64,000 bases of DNA from Scolanthus callimorphus (GCA_033964015.1 CM066918.1:30666595-30730594), one strand, 5' to 3'; counted from the first letter of the stretch, positions 36,545 to 47,407 are shown. Numbers and translations: made by a program. Notes: generated by a model from the letters alone, not told the origin.

Positions 36545-37417
36545 TTAAGGTCATCGCATAAGTACCAATCGATATATGTAGCAATATCAAATCAGGTTTT
36601 TGGGCCGGTGCACATAAGGCCCCTTAACTAGAGGGCGGGGAGGTGGGAGGGGGCCTTTAGGCACGAAGGTACGCCCGTGCACCAGTAGCGGCCACAAAGA
36701 AGGTGGTAGATTATGAGTCGCCTGTACAAAGTAAGCCTCGTCCTCTGGTTGCACCTTGATTTCGAACCCCGTGACGCTCTGTTTCAAAAGGTTTCAAAAG
36801 GCTTATTTTAGAGCCATAATGAATAAAGAAAGAATGAATAAAGAGAGAAAACGTTTTGCTTGGTCATATTGTGACCCTTTCATTCGTTTGCGTACACCTA
36901 AAAAATACCATTTATTAGTGAAAGCCACAATGTTTCTTCGATCGATACCCCCTAAAAAATACCTGAGAGTCGATTTTGACCCCTAAAAAATACGACGAGC
37001 ACCCCTATCAAGTCGAAACCCCGGGGTTTCAGGTCCCTGCTACAGAGGAATCGTTTTCTACATTGAATAGGAAGGACACGCTGTTATCAGTCTGTTATAA
37101 ACATGCTGAACACGTGGTGCTCGGCAAATGCCCGTGTTAGCATCACCCACCTTTCATGCTGAGAAAAATAACTCAGGTGCTGATAAATTAATTCCAGTTT
37201 CTAGAACTTGCTTTTCAAACTGCCTCGTTTTCGCCTGATAAAAAGAAGTGGAGACAATCTTGCTGGCAATAAGACGTATTTACATTCTCGCATACTAATG
37301 ATGACCAATTTCGACAATTTTTTCCGAGCTGTGTGTCCATGCGTTCTGATGAAAAAATGCTAAAATATGGCCAAAGTTTGCTCCTAAATATCTGAATCCA
37401 GAAACGTTCTCCAAAGG

Positions 37418-37583
37418 GAATGTCTGCAGAAACGCACCCATAATGGGGGAAGTTGAATTTCCCATGGTAGAAGAATGGGAAGTGTTCGGGTTTCCCCATG
37501 GTATCCATGTGAATTCCGAACACTTCCCATGCATGTGCCATGGGAAATTTAGCCTTTCCCATGGGTTTCTGCATAAATTCCCT
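37418..37583. mobile_element. Palindromic MITE, family 5 copy B
   Basis: AGGGAATGTCTGCAGAAACG at the left, CCCATGGGTTTCTGCATAAA and ATTCCCT at the right, with nested CCCATGG palindromes. It ends about 50 bp before the transporter start codon and so probably lies in its promoter or 5' UTR. Confidence 0.75.
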
Positions 37584-37634
37584 GTGCTCTTGGCGTAAAA
37601 GTGTTCTTTCTTCAGACTGACAGCGCTGGCGAAA

Positions 37635-40600
37635 ATGACAAACCTTGGGGACATACCCCCTGTATCTGATGAGAGCTCCCCCCTAGTAACTGATGGAAAA
37701 GCAGGGAAGGCTAACCCTCGTTCAGGGGGGAGAAGCAGAAGTAAGCGTCTTGCGGCAGTGCTTTGTATACTGGTAGCCGAAATGTGCGAGCGGCTCACGT
37801 TTTATGGTGTATCGGCAAACTTGGTTCTCTACTGCCAAGACATCCTCAAGCTCGAGTCTCCTATCCCCAGTACCGTAACGCTGGCATTCCAAGGTAACTT
37901 ATCGGAACCGGATTCAAGGACGGGAGTGCATTATCCGGAGTGTTGATTTTCACATTTAGATTTTATTTTAACAAAGTAGTGCCGGCTATTTTAGCAACAC
38001 GGCTTTGAAGTCCTAAGAGTAAGTGAAAAGAAGCATTTTGTAATTGACTGAATTGTACTGCAAGGTTTGTCATTTATTTATTTGAAAGCGACAAAGACTT
38101 AGTCAGTCCATTGTCCCTGGCTTTCAGGGCGGGCTTCGTTTGTGTAGGAAGGACTTCTGATAGTTCTGATGTCATCCGGGACCCTCTCCCTGAAAGGTTC
38201 TGCGGATGAGCTCGACCCAGTCCTTACGCTTCCTCGTGGTTCAGGCTCCGAGCATATGATCCCGCTCAGGACGCCAGGGACAGGGTTGACAAAGACTTAT
38301 ATGAGGGTAACGGGATTCTATGGATAACACGTATGTCTGCTGTTATTGCGCAAACACTTGCTTTTCCGGGCAGAAATGCTGCCGCCGTGATTCTTCACAA
38401 GTTGTAGAACAAAAGACAGCCATTGGACTATAAATCCCTACAGTTCTGAGTTCTTTTTGAAGGATATAGTTTCATTTCTACTCATTACTCGTTCATTCGT
38501 CCTTTTCCACTTTCCAGGTCTCTGCTTCTTCACCCCCATATTAGGAGGTTGGCTCGCGGACAGAATCATGGGACGGTACAATGCCATATATGGAAGCGCT
38601 CTCCTGTACTTTGTCGGCACCAGTCTCCTATGCGCAGTGAGCTATGACTATGGTTCACAGTACGAGATGGCCAAATCAGCAAAGGAGGGTTTCTTGGCAG
38701 CGTCTCTTCTACTGATCGCTGCTGGTGAGCAAATAGAGCAGATTTCGTATGACTGTGAAAAGTACCGTGACAAGGCTCGGTACTGTCGCGGTGGCGGTAC
38801 GGAACCTGGCCTGCTGTTTCCTGCTGTAGATACCGAACGAAATCGCGTAGTCGCGGTACGGTCACGGTCGCGGCGCGGTACAACTCTTTCGCGGTACTTT
38901 TCACAGTCATACGAAATCTGCTCTAGAGTAGACTTTTTTCCTTTGCTATCTGTGAGTGCTTAGAAAGGTAAGCGCGCATTATCGCCCAAGTGAATATAAG
39001 AAAATAGGTCAATATTTACGCCATATTTTTCAACAATAATAATAATTAATAATAGCAAGGGATAATTATAGAAAATATATTTTAATCCAAAGAAAAAGAC
39101 GAAAAGATGTCCATTGGTCAAAGAGACAACATTATTTTGAAAACATGAAAAATAACGTAGAAATCCATGAAGGTATTTAGAAATAATTATATGCCACTCA
39201 TGCACACACATACCAAGAAATTTGAAGACTCGCTGGTTGTGGCAATGTGCATCTCTTTAGCCTTCCTTAACCTCCATATAGGGATATCAAAAACGCGCAG
39301 GAGATCCTCATTTGAGAACCTCATTGCACTTTCTGATACAGGGACTGGAGGAATCAAATCTAGCGTGTCACCCCTCGGCGCTGATCAAATCCGGGATCTT
39401 GGAGACAAAATGGTGGAACGCTTCTTTGACTGGTTTTACTGGTTTGTCCAGTTAGGCGGGTTTCTTGCCTATACCACAGTGGTGTACGTACAACAGGAGG
39501 TCTCATTCTTCTACGGCTATCTCATTCCAGCTTCGGCCATATTTCTCGCGATTGCAATTTTTCTAACTGGAAATATTTGTATTGGATATGTGGACCCATC
39601 TCCTAGTAAAGACAGCCGCGCTGCAAACACAATAAAAATTACGTGTTACGCCGTTTGGAATGGACTCAAGGGATTATGCAGGAAGAACAGAGAACAACAT
39701 GGCGACACAGGCTGGCTTGACCGGGCGAAACTGGATCAAGGAGGAAAGTGGTCACGTGAGTTAGTAGAGGACACACGCTGCATCTGGAGACTCGTGCCCA
39801 TTTTCCTCACCTTTGTGGTGTATTGGGCAATATTTGGACAGGTATGAGTTCCTCTGTATATCCTCAGATCTCTCTTAAGGGGGGGGGCCTCCCCGCGCGC
39901 GCCCCCTTCAGACCTCTCCCCCAAGAGATCTGAGACGAGATTTGCCCTTGTATTGATTCGACGCAATATCAGAGTATGCAAAGGACGCGGGGTTGCTCTG
40001 AACTCAAGAAATGAGAGCGCGCACTGCTCTGACGAGTGTCGTACTTGTGCAAAAGAATCTTTGATGCTGCGTTCTCGAGTCATATGCTTGTTCAATATTC
40101 CATATTTATAAAATGACGTCGATAGAACGCGCGCTCTGATCGAGAGCCTCAATAATCATCATTTTTTTGGTTATAAACGCAAAACTTGCGGCTCGCTTTC
40201 AACATGTTCTCCCAACATTCTACTGCGTGCGTTTATCAAATTTAATAAAATAGATACAAAAGTACGCGCGCTCTGATTGCTTGAAAACTGTGCATTCTCA
40301 CATTTTAAACGCAGGACAGATGCAATGCTATTGTTTAAGTTGTGTTGTAAAAATTTTAGATTGATATTGAATCATAATTTCAATTTCGACAGGGTTTGAC
40401 ATCCTACATAATCCAGGCGGAATACATGAAGCTCAAGTTGAGTGACTCCTTCACCATGCCTGCTGCATCACTTAACGTATTCGAAGTGGGCTTCCTGCTG
40501 CTGATCTTGCCCGTGTTGGATCATGGGATATATCCTCTGCTCCGGCACTTCCGGTTCAGAGTTACACCCCTTCAGCGGATTGGCGCGGGCATGCTGTTTG

Positions 40601-42331
40601 CGTCTGGGTCAGTGTTAGTAGCTGGAATAGTGGAGATTGGCAGAAAAAGGTGAGATTATAAGAGTCAACATAAATATGTCACAGTGCCAAGAAAGCGCTA
40701 GCTTAAAATCTTCATTACGCGCCATTGCTGCGCGCGGTGAGAACCTGGAAAATTAGGAATGGAGTAGGAATGGATATAACGCCATGTGGAGAATAATCGT
40801 GCGCGAACGCATATCTATATAGCCCATGTTAGGTGACGTTGTCCTTGTGGTTGAAACTCTTCATTTCCATTGTTTACCTGTTGCCTAGCAACGGCTCTAC
40901 ACCATTTTATATACAGTCCCGCTCCCACCGTTTCCAGTCTCTTTGCTCCGACGAAGGGCTAACGCTCGAAACGTCAGCAAAATACCATTTCTCCACGGCG
41001 TTTAACATAAATCTCAATCTTTGGTTGTTGTTGTCCATGTGTACGTCCCCTCCGACGCAGACCACCTAGTTTTCCCGTAAAACTAGTCATACCATCATCA
41101 TTTCCATTGTCAGACACGCTTGATAGACACTCTGTCGCTCTATCTCGGCCTCGCTCTCCATAGCCTTCCCTTTGTGCTTGCTTGTTCAGTCAGGCCCTAG
41201 TTTAACTTTCCCATTCTTTCCTTTTAAACGCAGACTATGTCCGCATTGAGTGTATCTTACTCTGTATTACATCTCAGGTACATAGATGAGTATGGCGTAA
41301 CCCCTCAAGTAGTGTCGGGTACAACGTTTAACGCTTCAGACATGAATGTGTTTTACCAAGTGCCCCAGTATCTCTTGCAAGGGGCGGGAGAAGCGCTGGT
41401 ATCTGTTACTAGTAAGTGACCACTAGCTCACATGCCAGACATGCTGTTTTTTAGTTAAAGAGAGAAAGAGAAAACGACTTCTGTTCTTCCTAGGGGAGGA
41501 CATACCAGGATCTCAGGAGATTACTGTTTCAAAGCAGCCATCTATTGTCAATATAGACCATTTCCTATGCGCGCTCAACAACTCAGTTTGAGGACCAGTG
41601 AACAAGGCAACCAGCCATTGTCGTTCGAAATTGATATTACACATGATTGCACCAGCCGAACGTTAGAAGAGTCATTTCATGGAGCAGATTGCGTAACCAT
41701 TATTATTTAAATTATTATTTACCACAAAGACTGATGACCTGAAGCCGAGCTTGTTGCGTACGCATACCTTGAGAAAATGGTCTATTATCAGCGGCGCGAA
41801 AACAGATAAAAAATATCTCTGTCAGTGAAAGTGGTATCTGATTGTCAATCACAAGCAAGGTTGTCCACTCCTAGCAGTGTGCGCGTTACTAATTTTAGCA
41901 TAAAAACTCTCATAATAGTTGATGTGAAGTTTTACTCTCTAGGTCTAGAGATGGCTTTCACTCAATCTCCCGAATATCTCCATGGTGTGGTAATGGGGCT
42001 GTGTTTGGCCACCATAGGACTGGGCTACTACCTGGCCAGCGCTCTGGTGTCCATTGTGCGCTCAATCGACGTGTCCTGGTATCCCACCTCAAACATCAAC
42101 AAGGGAAAACTGGAAAACTACTTCTTTCTTCTCACAGTATTGATGTTTGTGAATTTTCTGGTCTTCCTGGCTTTGTCCGTGTGGTTCTTTAAGTACAGAG
42201 ACTGTGTTGACGGAGAGGAGGAAGCGCGAGGAGATTCGTGGGATCAATGTAGTGATGCTGAAATATCCGTTAACAAGAAAGACGGGGAAAGGAGACTGTC
42301 GCAGTCAAAGGCACTTACTAGATCTATGTGA
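37635..42331 (+). CDS. Proton-coupled oligopeptide transporter, POT/SLC15 family
   Basis: Exons 37635-37893, 38518-38724, 39342-39841, 40393-40649, 41278-41411 and 41943-42331 join in phase to 581 residues, the usual length of the family. The proton-coupling motif ExxER is present (EMCER, 49-53) followed by FYG in TM1; the second POT signature appears as FFDWFYWFVQLGG in exon 3, preceded by SPLGADQ. The C-terminal half contains the family block VPQYLL and, after it, GLGYYLASALVSIV. Among human proteins it resembles SLC15A4 and its relatives more than SLC15A1/2, since the large extracellular loop is missing. The N-terminus has a DESSPLV sequence close to an acidic dileucine sorting motif, so a lysosomal site is possible but unproven. 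Exon 5 starts at the internal acceptor at 41277, because the upstream one (41232) breaks the frame. Confidence 0.88.
38735..38924. mobile_element. MITE with TA target site, family 1 copy B
   Basis: Perfect terminal inverted repeats of about 32 bp beginning GAGCAGATTTCGTATGACTG, flanked by TA. Copy A is at 2718-2891. It begins about 11 bp after the exon 2 splice junction of the SLC15 gene, sparing the donor. Confidence 0.9.
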
Positions 42332-42370
42332 TCTCTTTGCGAACTGCACTGGCAGTCTGGTAAGGCGGCA

Positions 42371-42866
42371 GCCTGCGTAAACAGCCGCCATTAACGGTCA
42401 CCGAAAGGACTCCCGAGTCCTTCGGACATCCACTCCCGAGTCCTTCGGATCGCCCCATGTAAGGTAATCCAGAATCCGGAATCCGACTTTTTGTTAGCTT
42501 TGGAATCCGGAATCCCTAGAATGGAATCCGGAATCCATATAGCAGGAATCCAGAATCCAAGCGCCTTGAGAATCCGGAATCCAAGAATTTATTCAGATAA
42601 AGAATCCGGATTCTTTGAGAGTTATGGAATCCGGAATCCACTTGTATGGAATCCGGAATCCAGTAGGTTGGAATCCGGAATACAAGTGCTGGAATCCGGA
42701 ATACAAGATCTGCTTGGATTACCTTACATGGGGCGATTCGGACATCCACTCCTGAGTCCTTCGGACATCCACTCCCGAGTCCTTCGGACATCCACTCCCG
42801 AGTCCTTCGGACATCCACTCCCGAGTCCTTTCGGCGAACGCTAGTGGCGGCTGCTTACGCAGGCTA
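42371..42866. mobile_element. MULE-like element with GCCTGCG ends
   Basis: GCCTGCGTAAACAGCCGCCA at the left pairs with TGGCGGCTGCTTACGCAGGC at the right. GTAAGGCGGC before and GTAAGGTGGC after the element form a probable 10-bp target duplication. Inside, next to the arms, ACTCCCGAGTCCTTCGGACA repeats (23-bp period) are present. The ends match the hairpin at 36483-36544. Confidence 0.75.
42451..42735. mobile_element. Nested inverted-repeat element made of GGAATCC units
   Basis: CGCCCCATGTAAGGTAATCC at the left is mirrored by GGATTACCTTACATGGGGCG at the right. The interior is almost entirely irregular copies of GGAATCCGGAATCC. TTCGGA flanks both sides and may be the target duplication. It interrupts the 23-bp tandem repeats of the outer element. 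Confidence 0.85.
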
Positions 42867-43312
42867 GTAAGGTGGCAAAAGCGTAAAAAGAAAGAGTTCT
42901 CTTTGTGCTTGAAAACGATATTTAGGTCTACGAAGGAGCCATCAACAGCCTCGATCCATCTACACTAGGTCTAGCCATATTTACAGGAGTAGAAGTGTAT
43001 TGATTTTGAATTGAATTAAAACTTTTAGAGTGAGAATATTGCGTTTAGCGCGTGCTGTGCTTCGGACAACACCTTCGGACTGCACTAGCTGCATGATGGA
43101 GGCTCCATTGATGGGCTCCTGGTAATAGAAAATTTAACTTTTACTTTAAAAATGTCAGTGCTAGCGAAACTTGTCACTGCAATGAAAACGGCCAGAGGCG
43201 TACCCACCAAGCAATACGCCAAGTATGCAAATACGTACTAAACATTAGCCGATTTTGAACAATTTGTCAGAACACATCATACAGAATCTAGAAATTGTAC
43301 AATATCAATCAA

Positions 43313-43318
43313 TTTATT
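43313..43318 (-). terminator. Polyadenylation signal AATAAA
   Basis: AATAAA on the minus strand, 56 bp after the stop codon of the cysteine-rich secreted protein gene. Confidence 0.6.
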
Positions 43319-43373
43319 AGAAAAACTGACTGAATCATTCAATGTTATGATAAACCTGTTTAGATAACATTAT

Positions 43374-45462
43374 CTAATTCTTGCCCTTCTTCTTTGATGA
43401 TCTAAGCCCCGTCTTTGCCCAAGTTTTCGGCCAGTACTGGCATCGGCAACGATCCGTAAAACCAATGTCTTTTGGCTTCCCGTCGCAAACACATCGCGTG
43501 TTCGTGCCTCTCTTTTCGCACTCCACGGGTAACTTTTTAACAGGTCTGCAAATGGAGCTTTCCGAACGATCAGGAATGTCAATCACCCTGAGATACGGCT
43601 GGTGATTGGGTGGTTTACACTGTCTTTTTGAGCATGCGCGGGCCCATATTGGAAGCAAGGGTCCGGTTTTACAGTCCACTTTGCAGTGCGCTATAGTAGG
43701 GCTGATGAGGTCCCCCTTGCTGCACGTATCAGAGACGGTGGGGTTACATTTCTGACCATCATCTATCACACAATCAGTCAAATTCTCCACTCCTTTTGTC
43801 ATTTCTTTCACTGCAGTTTTATATTTAGGGTTATGCGCCAGGCTTAACAAGCATTTCCTGAATTCAATGTTGCAGTAGCAATGCCTGTAACTGAAGATTG
43901 TGCCATTGGCGGGAAAGGATTCCCGCCCCGCGCATGTCAACATACGATAACAGCATTCGTCCAATGAATTCGTCGGCCTGTTAACCAACTTCCCGTCATG
44001 CGTTGCGCTAGTGACGTCACAATAATGAGTGGTGAGTTTTAATTGGTCAACAGTTGATGACGTCATGCACGTGAATCCGTCTCCGTCTTTCTCATTCCCG
44101 AGGTTCCACTTGTTGTTACTGTCGAGTATTTCGATGCAAACTTTGTTTACGTCCTCGCAAAGGCTTGGGTTACCTTTGCATTGGTTGATTCCGAGCCTGC
44201 AGTCCTTGTGGCCAGTACTGCAGACACAGCGGACATCAGAGCCCTTCATTTCGCACGTGGCGTTACTCGACAAGCAGATTCCTTCTATCTTACACAGGTT
44301 CACAAAGTATTGACATCTGAAAGAAAAGCACTTCATTTCATCAAAGGAAATACAATTCATCAAGCGCACAAAATGAGAAAAGTGAAATGGTGTCAATGCA
44401 GACCACCACACTTGCCTTGAAAACCGGATCACAGTTGTTTTACCTGCATTCGTTTTTCCGCCACACCCCGACACCATTGCGCTCGGCCTCTGCACTGCAA
44501 ACACACCGCGTGCCCATGTCGCCACAAACAAGAGTTCCCTTCTTCGGTTTGTCGATGTCTTCTCCGTATTTGATCATGTGCATGTAGGGTACGCACTGGG
44601 GCTGACCTGTGCTGGGACCGACCGTGCGGTGATTCATGTCGGTAGCAGATTGAATCGTGGGAAAGCACCTACCATGAAATAAAATTTTAGTTATCGGAAG
44701 TTTGTCCGCGGCAATGTTCTCATACCAAATCTTCGACCCTTGCTAAACCAATATCTCGAGTGAAGGACTTTCTGAATCGTAATGCTCTGCGTTGAATGAA
44801 TGATCGTCCAATGGACGATTCCAGCTATAAGCGCGAGAACTTTTTTCTTCAAAAATGATTTTGAAATGTAACACAACTGTCACGATTCAACGCGCGTATG
44901 CTAGTCACTTGATTCGCGTGAAATGTAACACAACTAATGACATGCAGCGCGCGCATTCATAACAGCTGGAATCGTCCATTACATCCGAGTTTCGTTACCA
45001 GAAAAATGGGAATGGTCGGCAGAACCAGCGTTCCAGCGCGTCCCTGACGGGTTTGGTCTTGTGAAAACCATTTCTTGAGTACTAAAAGGTACTATTGCTG
45101 CCATGAGTCGACGGGCAAACGGTCGTACAAATGCGGACGGATTCGTAAAACTCAGTCACACACAATAACGTGAATCAGTACCTGTACGATTCGCTCGCTG
45201 AATACTTGGTGCTACTGAAAGCGTCCCTTACATGTTGCGTGAACTGCGGGACACACGTGGCAACGCGCTGGTCAATTAAGTCACCCGTGCGACATGAATC
45301 CTCGAATGGATTACAATACTCTCGATCCGGGAGGATGAACTGATTCTTGGCGGCAATACACTGGATCAGTTCCGGCTTGCGATCGCATAACTTTGACGCA
45401 TGCGTTGTTGAGAGCGCGACTACTAGCATGAAAATAGCATGCCTACAAATTCCCTCCATCAC
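43374..45462 (-). CDS. Secreted cysteine-rich protein with PLA2-like core and duplicated flanking module
   Basis: Exons 45462-45182, 44668-44444 and 44316-43374 (minus) join in phase to 482 residues. Residues 1-22 look like a signal peptide. Residues 50-173 and 359-464 are diverged copies of one module: CNP, then C(R/S)xGDLI with Cys ten residues later, then TRCVC, ending CRCQY(F/W). Between them are an EGF- or EB-like Cys-rich stretch (175-229) and a segment (about 265-325) with DECCYRMLTC and HCYCNIEFRKCL, which matches the disulphide pattern of group III phospholipase A2. The catalytic His-Asp that normally follows the CC pair is absent, so I expect no lipase activity. Such inactive relatives can bind lipids or proteins; the role here is unknown. 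The tail is Lys-rich. I do not recognise this architecture from a named protein; the PLA2 assignment is moderate. Confidence 0.7.
44810..44980. mobile_element. MITE, family 4 copy B
   Basis: AATGGACGATTCCAGCTATA at the left and AACAGCTGGAATCGTCCATT at the right; centre with GCGCG blocks. In intron 1 of the cysteine-rich gene. Copy A is at 31281-31379. Confidence 0.85.
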
Positions 45463-45916
45463 ATAATGGAATGAAAGGTATTGTGCGCAATATTACACAG
45501 CTCTCACTTGACTGGCAAATATATGATGACAACACAATTCACTTTATTGCGTCACTAAAGCCCGCGCGCGTGCGCGAGGAAGAGTGACCTGGGACCTAGC
45601 CAGTCCAACAGGCATTGTAGAAGCTCACGATGTTTGAAAGTCATCAACGATGTTTGAAGATTATCAGTGAATATACATGCTTTTGTTCTTGTAAGCCACT
45701 TAATTATTCGATAACCATCACATGTAATATACAATTTCCAACATTTCCTCACAAATGCGGATCAAGGATTTTACTAAGGGGTTCCATTTCTTCTAAACTC
45801 CTTCGAAAACTGATACGGAGAACTCATCCGCCCGCGAGTGATATTGGCTATCACAACAAAATGGTTCTGATACTGCCAATGCGAATTCAGCATATTTACT
45901 GGACTTGAAGAAAAAG

Positions 45917-46120
45917 AAAAAAATAGGACCATACTTCCAGACAAAGAGCTGAAGCGTCGTATGGCGACCGTACGGTTCTTACGCCCACGCCAGAGATTTC
46001 GGCCCTGACAGTCGCTATCCTGGTGTTGAATTGCTCAGTAGCTAGATACCTATGGGTGAGAGAACGCCCGGCCACCAGACCATATAAGGACGCCCCTTGT
46101 ACCGTTAGTGAACAATCAAC
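45917..46120 (-). ncRNA. Candidate Pol III small RNA gene, copy 3
   Basis: Minus-strand reading: TATAAATAC at 46150-46142, putative start near 46115, GGTCTGGTGGCCGGGCG in the 5' part, then ACCGTACGGT (self-complementary) inside a hairpin closed by GCGTA and TACGACGC, and the end GGTCC-TA followed by seven T at 45923-45917. The core equals copy 2 and nearly equals copy 1. Upstream lies TGCGCATGCGCA (46339-46350), an NRF1-type site also near copy 2. If transcribed by Pol III from an external TATA promoter (type 3), the product would be about 195-200 nt. Confidence 0.6.
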
Positions 46121-46534
46121 TAATTGATATGCATCTCCAACGTATTTATAGGCCTGATGGATGTGTAAGAGATCCATGTTGGACACGTCGTTGGTTTTCT
46201 GTTTTTCAAAGCTAGTTTATCTAACGGTAAAGCAGGTAAATGTTTGTCCCAGTTGCCGTTTAGCGTGACGTACTCATCATAATCCAATAGTAGGCATTAT
46301 AATGACACGGGAATGCGTTTCTTTATTAGTTTTCCGTTTGCGCATGCGCATGTACGTTATCTCGTCTTATTTTCCAAAGAATGTTCAGGCGTTCTGTCAT
46401 TACATGAACATCACATTTGCACCAAATATTTTTGCTTAAAAATAGTTTCGAAATTTCTGTTAAATCTGGGATATACACGGGTCAGTACTTGGCGACAAAT
46501 TAATTTCTAAGCCAGTGCTTACATGGCAGGCAGA

Positions 46535-46747
46535 TACGTCCCTGAAAGGAGCATCCATGTTAAGGTCTGGTGGCCGGTTGTTCCCTGATCAACGTTGGGT
46601 CATGAGTCACTACCGAGTAATCGACTATAAATTGCCTAGCGCGAATAGCGCCTACCGTGGCCTAAATCTCTGGCGTGTCACAAGATCGTACGGCCATATG
46701 ATGCCGCTTCAGCTCACTCAGGGAGATTTCTGGATGGTCCTGTTTTT
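46535..46747 (+). ncRNA. Diverged fourth member of the small RNA family
   Basis: On the plus strand GGTCTGGTGGCCGG (46564-46577), the CTAAATCTCTGGCGTG block, ACGGCCATATGATGCCGCTT followed by CAGCTC, and TGGTCCTGTTTTTG at the end follow the same order as copies 1-3, with many substitutions between. Start motif, order of blocks and terminal T-run are preserved, but I see no good TATA box, so it may be a pseudogene or a distinct paralogue. It lies head to head with copy 3, the cores about 440 bp apart. Confidence 0.5.
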
Positions 46748-46956
46748 GTTGTTGTTGTTGTTGTTGTTGTCAGTTGTTTATGGTGACCTGATAGATCCCA
46801 TTTCCACTGGTCTTTTAACATTACTGACTAGTTTCAACCTCGAATTTCTAACCCCTCAAAATTATGCGTGCAATTCACTACAAATTCGGCGCGATCGGAG
46901 ATATTTCGCGGGAACGAACTCCTTTCAAACATAGTGGAGATCAGGAAATAACCGAC

Positions 46957-47400
46957 GACCGGTTAGCGCAGTGGTAGAGCGCCGGGCTTATGTTCGGGAG
47001 GTTGGGAGTTCAAACCCTGGCCGGGCCAACACTCAGGGTCTTTTCTAATAATTGAGGTGCTGCCTTTGCTCTAACATCTGCAAATGGTTAGACCTTCGCG
47101 TCTTCTCGGATAAGGACGTTAAACCGTAGGCCCCGTCTCTCACATACACTACACTAACCGGAACCAGAGGGACGTTAAAGAACCACTAGGACCGTCGGAA
47201 GTTGCCCAACCTCAGTGTCACAGAACTCACAATACTAACACACACTCATGTTTGTAAAAGCTGGTTCTTATAGGATGAGTTATCCATTAATGTAAAGCGC
47301 TTTGAGCCGTGAGGATAAAGCGCTATATAATTAGTTATATAGTAATGTGAAGCGCTATGAGCAATTAGTGTAATAGCGCTATATAAATGTACACCTTTTT
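46957..47400 (+). mobile_element. tRNA-derived SINE, copy A
   Basis: Begins with a tRNA-like head: GGTTAGCGCAGTGGTAGAGC matches a Pol III A box and GGGAGTTCAAACCCT a B box. The tRNA fold is decayed, so I do not call a tRNA gene. The body ends with GCGCTATATAA-type tail repeats and then a T/A-rich stretch. Truncated relatives lie at 14231-14502 and 18262-18325. Confidence 0.8.
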
Positions 47401-47407
47401 TTTTTTT

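Larger units (their letters stand above)
34675..37634. other. TMEM272-like to SLC15 intergenic region
   Basis: No coding exon recognised. It holds CACGTG/GTGCACGTGA repeats (34720-34830, 35106-35130), a diverged direct repeat of about 80 bp (34860-34995, CTTCCA-ATAAGGAAA-TTTAGAAAA), a foldback at 35489-35687, a hairpin at 36483-36544 and a MITE just before the transporter start codon. Confidence 0.6.
42332..43373. other. SLC15 to cysteine-rich-gene interval
   Basis: Convergent gene ends. Mostly a nested repeat structure (42371-42866) and the two 3' UTRs. The plus- and minus-strand open frames at 42490-42844 are products of the repeats. Confidence 0.65.

Noticed and set aside
41221..41277. 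Exon 5 of the transporter starting at the CAG at 41232
   Set aside because: In the required phase it leads to a stop after a few codons; the acceptor at 41277 keeps the frame and the family pattern.
42491..42844. ESGIRNP- and DSGF-type repeat peptides on both strands
   Set aside because: They are translations of the GGAATCC and CCGAGTCCTTCGG repeats.
45896..46186. A conserved peptide GVRTVRSPYDASALCLEVWS shared by loci 1 and 3
   Set aside because: The frame has no start or splice context, and conservation extends across all codon positions and beyond the frame, as in a non-coding RNA.
46957..47030. A functional tRNA gene
   Set aside because: A and B boxes are present, but the acceptor and anticodon stems do not pair well and the sequence continues into a SINE body found elsewhere.
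46957..47400. 7SL-like resemblance of the small RNA core (GCCGGGCG and AGCTACTGAG)
   Set aside because: Only short, differently spaced matches; the conserved SRP Alu-domain structure is not evident.
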